Below are positions 60,167 to 64,000 of a stretch of 64,000 nt of DNA, piece by piece. The notes beneath the pieces were generated by a model. It made no database searches. It saw only the letters and a program-made list of their open reading frames with translations, and was not told the origin of the DNA. The DNA is from Minicystis rosea (GTDB lineage: Bacteria > Myxococcota_A > Polyangia > Polyangiales > Polyangiaceae), in NCBI GenBank assembly GCA_001931535.1, contig CP016211.1:1702501-1766500 (forward strand), read 5' to 3'. A program made the position numbers and the translations under genes. How positions within the stretch are numbered: position 1 is the stretch's first letter; every line of letters starts with the position of its first letter.

Positions 60167-61054
60167 ATGCCGAACCCGAGTGGATCCAACGACTCCTTCG
60201 CCTCTCTCTTCGAGCAGTCCGCCGGGGCGACCCGTGGCCGACAGCGGCGGTACCATGCGGGCGAGTCCGTCGAGGTCACCGTCGTCGCCATCGCGCGCGA
60301 GGCGGTTTTCGTCGAGCTCGGCGGCAAGCAGGAGGGCATGTTCGACCGCGCCTCGCTCGTCGATGACAGCGGCAAGCTCCGCGTCGAGCTCGGTAGCAAG
60401 CTCTCAGCCGTGGTGGAGAGCGTCGACGGCGGCACCGGCCAGGTGCGGCTGCGCCCGGTCGTCATCCGCACGGCGGACGCCGGCGACGTGGGCGTGGTCC
60501 GCGCGGGCGAAGGCGCGCCCGTCATCGTCGAAGGCGCGCGCATCAAGGGCAAGGTCACCGGCGTCGAGCGCTACGGCGTGTTCGTCCAGATCGCGGGCAC
60601 GCACGGGCGCAGCGGTCGAGGTCTCGTGCCCACGGCGGAGACGGCCACGCCGCGCGGGTCCGATCTCAAGAAGCTCTTCGCCGTCGGCCAGGACGTGGAG
60701 GCGAAGATCCTCTCGGTCGACGAGACCGGCAAGATCCGCCTCTCCATCTCCGCGCTCGGTGCCGACGACGAGCGCGCCATGTTCGAGGCGTTCAAGTCCA
60801 AGGGCGAGGGCGACGCTCCCGCCGAGGCGCCCGCCAAGGGCCAAGGCGCTCCTCGCAAGGACAAGCCCGCTCCCGCGCCGCGCGGCTTCGGGACGCTCGG
60901 CGACGTGCTGAGCAAGGGCCTCGCCTCCGCCAAGCCCGCGCCCGCGAAGGAAGCGCCGAAGGCTGCTGCGCCCGCGAAGGAAGCGCCGAAGACTGCTGCG
61001 CCCGCGAAGCCGCAAAAGGGCGCTCCGCCGGCCGGCGGCCGCCCGAAGCGCTGA
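60167..61054 (+). CDS. S1 RNA-binding domain protein
   Basis: 295 aa. Two S1 (OB-fold) domains: the first at ~30-100 (GESVEVTVVAIAREAVFVEL, KQEGMFDR), the second at ~125-205 (GARIKGKVTGVERYGVFVQI, RGLVPTAETATPRG, VGQDVEAKILSVDETGKIRL). The C-terminal ~90 residues are Lys/Pro/Ala-rich and contain three imperfect AKEAPK repeats, disordered and basic. It should bind RNA in the cytosol. Similar myxobacterial two-S1 proteins are uncharacterised. I chose the ATG at 60167; one four codons earlier is possible. A strong hairpin follows its stop. Confidence 0.85.
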   Translation: MPNPSGSNDSFASLFEQSAGATRGRQRRYHAGESVEVTVVAIAREAVFVELGGKQEGMFDRASLVDDSGKLRVELGSKLSAVVESVDGGTGQVRLRPVVIRTADAGDVGVVRAGEGAPVIVEGARIKGKVTGVERYGVFVQIAGTHGRSGRGLVPTAETATPRGSDLKKLFAVGQDVEAKILSVDETGKIRLSISALGADDERAMFEAFKSKGEGDAPAEAPAKGQGAPRKDKPAPAPRGFGTLGDVLSKGLASAKPAPAKEAPKAAAPAKEAPKTAAPAKPQKGAPPAGGRPKR

Positions 61055-61061
61055 TCACGAC

Positions 61062-61079
61062 GGGGCCGCGAGCGGCCCC
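61062..61079 (+). terminator. Hairpin after the S1-protein gene
   Basis: GGGGCCGC-GA-GCGGCCCC: an 8-bp perfect stem with a 2-base gap, 7 bases past the stop codon. No T tract follows (CCCCAAACCCC). It probably ends or stabilises the S1-gene transcript and is the first of several hairpins in this convergent region. Confidence 0.6.
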
Positions 61080-61086
61080 AAACCCC

Positions 61087-61159
61087 GCGCTGGACGAGCC
61101 AGCGCTGATCGCTTCGCGACCATCCTCGATGGTCATCAGGGGCGCCGTGCTTCGGCGCC
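61087..61159. repeat. Cluster of short hairpins between convergent genes
   Basis: GCGCTGG/CCAGCGC (61087-61105), GACCATC/GATGGTC (61118-61134) and GGCGCC/GGCGCC (61141-61159) form three consecutive stem-loops with loops of 3-7 bases. They lie before the 42-bp phased palindromes. Role unknown; RNA stability or transcription end are possible. Confidence 0.6.
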
Positions 61160-61162
61160 CAT

Positions 61163-61268
61163 GATCGTTTGAGCTCCAACGATTACGCCGCCGCTGGTGC
61201 GCGAGATGGTTTGAGCTCCAACGATCGCGTCGTGGCCCGCGCCGATGATCGTTTGAGCTCCAATGATC
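61163..61268. repeat. Three 22-bp near-palindromes spaced exactly 42 bp apart
   Basis: Copies begin at 61163, 61205 and 61247. The consensus GATCGTTTGAGCTCCAACGATC has a palindromic core GAGCTC and 7-bp inverted arms; copies differ by one or two bases. The 20-bp spacers differ in sequence. The period of 42 bp is four helical turns (10.5 bp per turn), so binding sites would lie on one DNA face. They sit between the S1-protein gene and dut. There are no cas genes, and three near-palindromic units do not make a CRISPR array. Confidence 0.75.
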
Positions 61269-61300
61269 GGTCGTGTCGCGTCGCGCGGCTTCGAGGAGGC

Positions 61301-61747
61301 TCAGCCGGTGGAGCCGTAGCCGCCTTGGCCGCGGGCGGTGGCGTCGAGCGTGTCCACGAGCTGTAGCTTCACTTGGAGCACCGGGCAGATCACGAGCTGC
61401 GCGATGCGGTCGCCGCGCCGGACCACGAAGGGCGCGTCGCCGTGGTTGACGAGCAGCACCTTGAGCTCGCCGCGGTAGTCCGCGTCGATCGTCCCCGGTG
61501 CGTTCAGCACGGTGATTCCATGCCGCAGCGCGAGCCCGGAGCGAGGGCGCACCTGGCCTTCGTATCCGCTCGGAATGGCGACCGCCCAGCCCGTCGGGAT
61601 GAGCTCCCGCGCGCCCGGCGCGATGGTGGTCGGCTCGGTGACGGCGGCCGGGAGATCGATCCCCGCCGCACCCACGGTCTCGTAGCCCGGAAGCGGGAGA
61701 TCGTGCGCGCCGACACGCATGATCTCCACCTGCACTCGCCCGCTCAT
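61301..61747 (-). CDS. dut: Deoxyuridine 5'-triphosphate nucleotidohydrolase (dUTPase)
   Basis: 148 aa, the standard trimeric dUTPase length. The five motifs are visible: AAGIDLPA (I), RPRSGLAL (II), [16 protein letters not shown] (III), [13 protein letters not shown] (IV) and [11 protein letters not shown] (V; Tyr where Phe is usual). It hydrolyses dUTP to dUMP and diphosphate and keeps uracil out of DNA. ATG at 61747 ([13 protein letters not shown]). It converges with the S1-protein gene; the phased palindromes lie just past its stop. Confidence 0.93.
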   Translation of the reverse strand: MSGRVQVEIMRVGAHDLPLPGYETVGAAGIDLPAAVTEPTTIAPGARELIPTGWAVAIPSGYEGQVRPRSGLALRHGITVLNAPGTIDADYRGELKVLLVNHGDAPFVVRRGDRIAQLVICPVLQVKLQLVDTLDATARGQGGYGSTG

Positions 61748-61872
61748 GAAGCCCACCGTGCCACAACTGTGGCAATCCGTGTGGCATCGGCGGGTGGGGC
61801 CGCGTTCACGCCACAAGATTGCCGCGCGCGGGAGCCCTGCTTTAGAGTTCGCGGGGCCGAGGTTTCCGCATC

Positions 61873-62658
61873 ATGAAGCGTCTTACCACCATCGTCCTTT
61901 CCCTCGTGGCGCCGCTCGCTTGCTCCACGGCGGTCGCGTCGTCCGCAGGGCCTGCTGCGGTGTCGGCTTCGCCGAGCGTGAGCGCGGCGCCGGCGCCGGC
62001 CGTCGCGCCCGCGCCGGACGCAGAGGCGCGGACCGCACCGCCGCCGTCGGCTGCGCCCTCCGCGCCGCCGCCGGAGATCCCGAAGGGCACCGCGGTGCTG
62101 CACATCGGAGACTCGTTCACGCTCGCGGGCTTCGCGCAGGCGCTCAAGCCGCGGATGAAGGCGCTCGGGGTTCGTTACGAGGTGCGGGCGGAGACGAGCT
62201 CGTTCACGACCACGTGGTCCGCGAAGATGGATCGCATCGTCGCCGACACGCAGCCCGATCTCGTGCTCATCAACCTCGGCGCGAACGAGGTCGCCAACAC
62301 CGATCCGGCCGCGCACGCGCCGGCAGTGCGGCGCATCATCGCGGCCATCGGCAACCGCCCGTGCGTGTGGATCTCGCCGCCGTCGTGGCGCAAGGACACC
62401 GGCATCACCGACGTGATTCGCCAGAACTCCGCGCCCTGCCGCTTCTACGATTCGGACAAGCTCGTCGGTCAGCCCATCCCGCGGCAAGCCGATCACATCC
62501 ACCCGAACGAGCAGGGCGGCGCCATCTGGGCCGACGCGTTCTGGGCTTGGTTGCAAGAGCAGCGCGCGCCGGCCGCGCCGTCGGATGGGAAGGCCAAGCG
62601 GAGCCCGTGGCTCCTTCGCCCGGCTCCTCCCGAAGAGCATCAGCCGCAGGCGCGCTGA
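61873..62658 (+). CDS. SGNH/GDSL hydrolase-like lipoprotein
   Basis: 261 aa. Signal peptide with lipobox APLAC (Cys17), a Pro/Ala-rich linker (~18-68), then an SGNH domain: GDSFTLAGFAQAL (block I), VLINLGANEVAN (block III Asn), PCVWISPPSWR, and ADHIHPNEQGG (block V Asp/His). It should be tethered in the periplasm or to the outer membrane and act as an esterase or acyl transferase; the substrate is unknown. The C terminus is short, charged and Pro-rich. A terminator-like hairpin follows. Confidence 0.82.
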   Translation: MKRLTTIVLSLVAPLACSTAVASSAGPAAVSASPSVSAAPAPAVAPAPDAEARTAPPPSAAPSAPPPEIPKGTAVLHIGDSFTLAGFAQALKPRMKALGVRYEVRAETSSFTTTWSAKMDRIVADTQPDLVLINLGANEVANTDPAAHAPAVRRIIAAIGNRPCVWISPPSWRKDTGITDVIRQNSAPCRFYDSDKLVGQPIPRQADHIHPNEQGGAIWADAFWAWLQEQRAPAAPSDGKAKRSPWLLRPAPPEEHQPQAR

Positions 62659-62668
62659 CGGATCCCGA

Positions 62669-62720
62669 GGCTCGTTTTGGCGCGGTGCGCGCGGTGCGTC
62701 AGGCGCTGCGCGAACGAGCC
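62669..62720 (+). terminator. Hairpin after the SGNH lipoprotein gene
   Basis: GGCTCGTT (62669-62676) pairs with AACGAGCC (62713-62720) around a ~36-base G+C-rich loop, followed by TTCATTTC. A T-rich tail makes this a plausible, if long-looped, terminator. Low to moderate support. Confidence 0.4.
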
Positions 62721-62802
62721 TTCATTTCGGGGATCACATCGCTCATCGAGGCAGATACTATGTTCCGCTTGCCCCACGTCCGGGGCATGACGGGAGCTCT
62801 TG

Positions 62803-64000
62803 ATGATGCGCAGCGGTCGGCGATTGCTTTCTTCCGATGGGTCCACCGGGGCGCGCGCCGGGCGCGTGAAGGGTATCGTCGCCGGCCTCGGCGTGGTGCT
62901 GGGGGCCTCCGTGAGCGCGGCGGCGTGCGGGAGCATCGAAGGCAACGATCTCTTCACCGACGGCACGACCGGGTCTTCGAGCTCGGGCGGTATCGGTGGC
63001 TCCGGCGGGAGCACGTCGTCGAGCACCACGTCGTCGAGCGGTGTGCTCCCGACCTGCGGCAACGGCGAGCTCGACACCGGAGAAGCATGCGACGGCGCGG
63101 ATGTCGGCGGCGCCACGTGCACCTCGCTCGGCTTCGCGAGCCCGGGCACGGTGACGTGCACCGCCGCGTGCGAGCTCGACACGTCGGCCTGCAAAGCCAC
63201 CTGCGACGGTGCGCAGATCGAGCCCGGTGAGGACTGCGACGGCACGCTGCTCGGCGGTCACTCCTGTGTGGAGTTCGGCTTCAGCCAGGCAGAAGGCTTG
63301 ACCTGCAAGAGCTGCCAGCTCGATCCCAGCACGTGCAAGGCCACCTGCAACGACGGTGAGATCGAGCCCGGCGAGACGTGCGATGGAGCGTCGCTCGGCG
63401 GGAAGACCTGCGCGGACTTCGGCTTCACGAACCCTTCGGGCCTCAAGTGTCTCCCGGACTGCTCCGGCGTCGACGCGTCCGGCTGCAAGGCCACCTGCGG
63501 CAACGACCTCCTCGAAAAGGGCGAGATCTGCGAGGGCGCGAACCTCAATGGCAAGACGTGCGTGGACGCCGGCTTCGTCAACCCGGCGGGCCTCAAATGC
63601 ACCGGCTGTCAGCTCGATGCGACCGGCTGCAAGGCCGTGTGCGGCAACGGCAAGATCGAGCCCGGTGAGGATTGCGACGACGGCAACACCACCGGCGGCG
63701 ACGGCTGCGCCGCCAACTGCAAGCAGGAGATGACGCCGGGGAGCACCTGCGGCGGCGCCATCGCGGTCAACGTCGCGGCGGGCAGCACGACGATCACCGG
63801 CTCGACGATCGGCGGCGGCAAGCACACGGGATCCACGTGCGATGGAGCGGACGCGAGCGATCGCGTCTATGCCCTCACCATGCAGGCGAGCGGCTATCTC
63901 ACCGTCAGCCTCTCGCGCGCGCAGACGAATTTCGACAGCGTCCTCTACATCTCGCAGGGCTGCAGCGACACCGCGGACAACACCACCCTCCTCTGCGCCG
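62803..64000 (+). CDS. Cys-rich-repeat (DUF4215-type) lipoprotein (3' partial)
   Basis: The frame is open to the window end (399 complete codons). ATG with GGGAG six bases upstream; lipobox SAAAC near residue 41. After a Gly/Ser-rich spacer come five tandem Cys-rich units of ~45 residues, each beginning C.NG.IEPGE.C and ending in LDPS/TACKA-type spacing. The last is the classic Myxococcus cysteine-rich repeat form GNGKIEPGEDCDDGN ... GGDGCAANC. A beta-rich domain follows (AVNVAAGSTTITGSTIGG, RVYALTMQASGYLTVSL). Such proteins sit on the myxobacterial cell surface; function unknown. Confidence 0.85.
   Translation, partial: MMRSGRRLLSSDGSTGARAGRVKGIVAGLGVVLGASVSAAACGSIEGNDLFTDGTTGSSSSGGIGGSGGSTSSSTTSSSGVLPTCGNGELDTGEACDGADVGGATCTSLGFASPGTVTCTAACELDTSACKATCDGAQIEPGEDCDGTLLGGHSCVEFGFSQAEGLTCKSCQLDPSTCKATCNDGEIEPGETCDGASLGGKTCADFGFTNPSGLKCLPDCSGVDASGCKATCGNDLLEKGEICEGANLNGKTCVDAGFVNPAGLKCTGCQLDATGCKAVCGNGKIEPGEDCDDGNTTGGDGCAANCKQEMTPGSTCGGAIAVNVAAGSTTITGSTIGGGKHTGSTCDGADASDRVYALTMQASGYLTVSLSRAQTNFDSVLYISQGCSDTADNTTLLCA

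Noticed and set aside
61163..61268. Possible CRISPR array
   Set aside because: Only three repeats, each near-palindromic with changes between copies, 20-bp spacers, no leader and no cas gene nearby. CRISPR repeats do not normally vary like this in such a short array.
61169..61366. Plus-strand frame with LSSND repeats across the 42-bp repeats
   Set aside because: It overlaps the dut 3' end in antisense, has no ribosome site, and simply reflects the DNA palindromes; a protein repeat is not supported.

Overview
The window is a 64 kb piece of a high-G+C bacterial chromosome that reads like a Myxococcota (Polyangia/Sorangium-type) genome. The signs are three Hanks-type Ser/Thr kinases, two FHA-domain sigma-54 activators, an ECF sigma factor paired with a kinase carrying an anti-sigma zinc finger, paired sulfatase-modifying-factor-fold lipoproteins, PEGA/TPR proteins, many lipoproteins, and a Cys-rich-repeat (DUF4215-type) surface protein at the right edge. 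No rRNA, tRNA, CRISPR array, prophage or plasmid genes were recognised. One insertion sequence is present.

Left third (1-24.6 kb): the end of a secreted trypsin-DNRLRE protein; a membrane metallophosphoesterase; a class V aminotransferase-fold enzyme; a lipoprotein with squalene-cyclase-like repeats and a CxxCH motif; deoD. These are followed by a five-gene operon (7.5-12.7 kb): a substrate-binding protein fused to an OmpA peptidoglycan-binding domain, an ABC permease, an ABC ATPase, and two linked uncharacterised proteins (one membrane, one helical). It is preceded by a good sigma-54-like promoter. A divergent TetR/membrane-protein pair comes next. Then follows a signalling locus (14.3-21.4 kb): ECF sigma factor, zinc finger-Ser/Thr kinase, two paralogous lipoproteins in overlapping frames, and a facing PEGA/TPR protein plus kinase operon. 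A ferritin-like lipoprotein and a dimethylformamidase-like protein close this part.

Middle (24.6-48.9 kb): an FHA-AAA-Fis activator; oxidoreductases; a two-gene operon whose second product joins a ClpV-type N-domain to a LysM-like domain; a Cys-rich lipoprotein; a LysR/alcohol dehydrogenase divergent pair; and a choice-of-anchor P lipoprotein gene cut by a 1,565-bp IS4-family (Tn5-like) element. The element has 17-bp perfect inverted ends and a 9-bp target duplication, and its removal restores the reading frame exactly. Further right lie an SGNH hydrolase, a Rieske oxygenase, an ACC-deaminase-like PLP enzyme, a DEAH helicase, an M13 peptidase, an SRPBCC protein, RecX and small hypothetical genes.

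Right part (48.9-64 kb): a HAD phosphatase, a large PknK-like kinase with altered catalytic and P-loop motifs, a subtilase operon with small partner proteins (possible frameshift fusion), an FHA-degenerate GGDEF-sigma-54 activator, an exported cyclohexadienyl dehydratase-chorismate mutase fusion, a DUF2237 protein, an S1-domain protein, and dut. Between the last two is an intergenic tract of hairpins plus three near-palindromes spaced exactly 42 bp apart. An SGNH lipoprotein and the truncated Cys-rich-repeat lipoprotein end the window.

All calls come from reading the sequence and from family knowledge. No database search was run.
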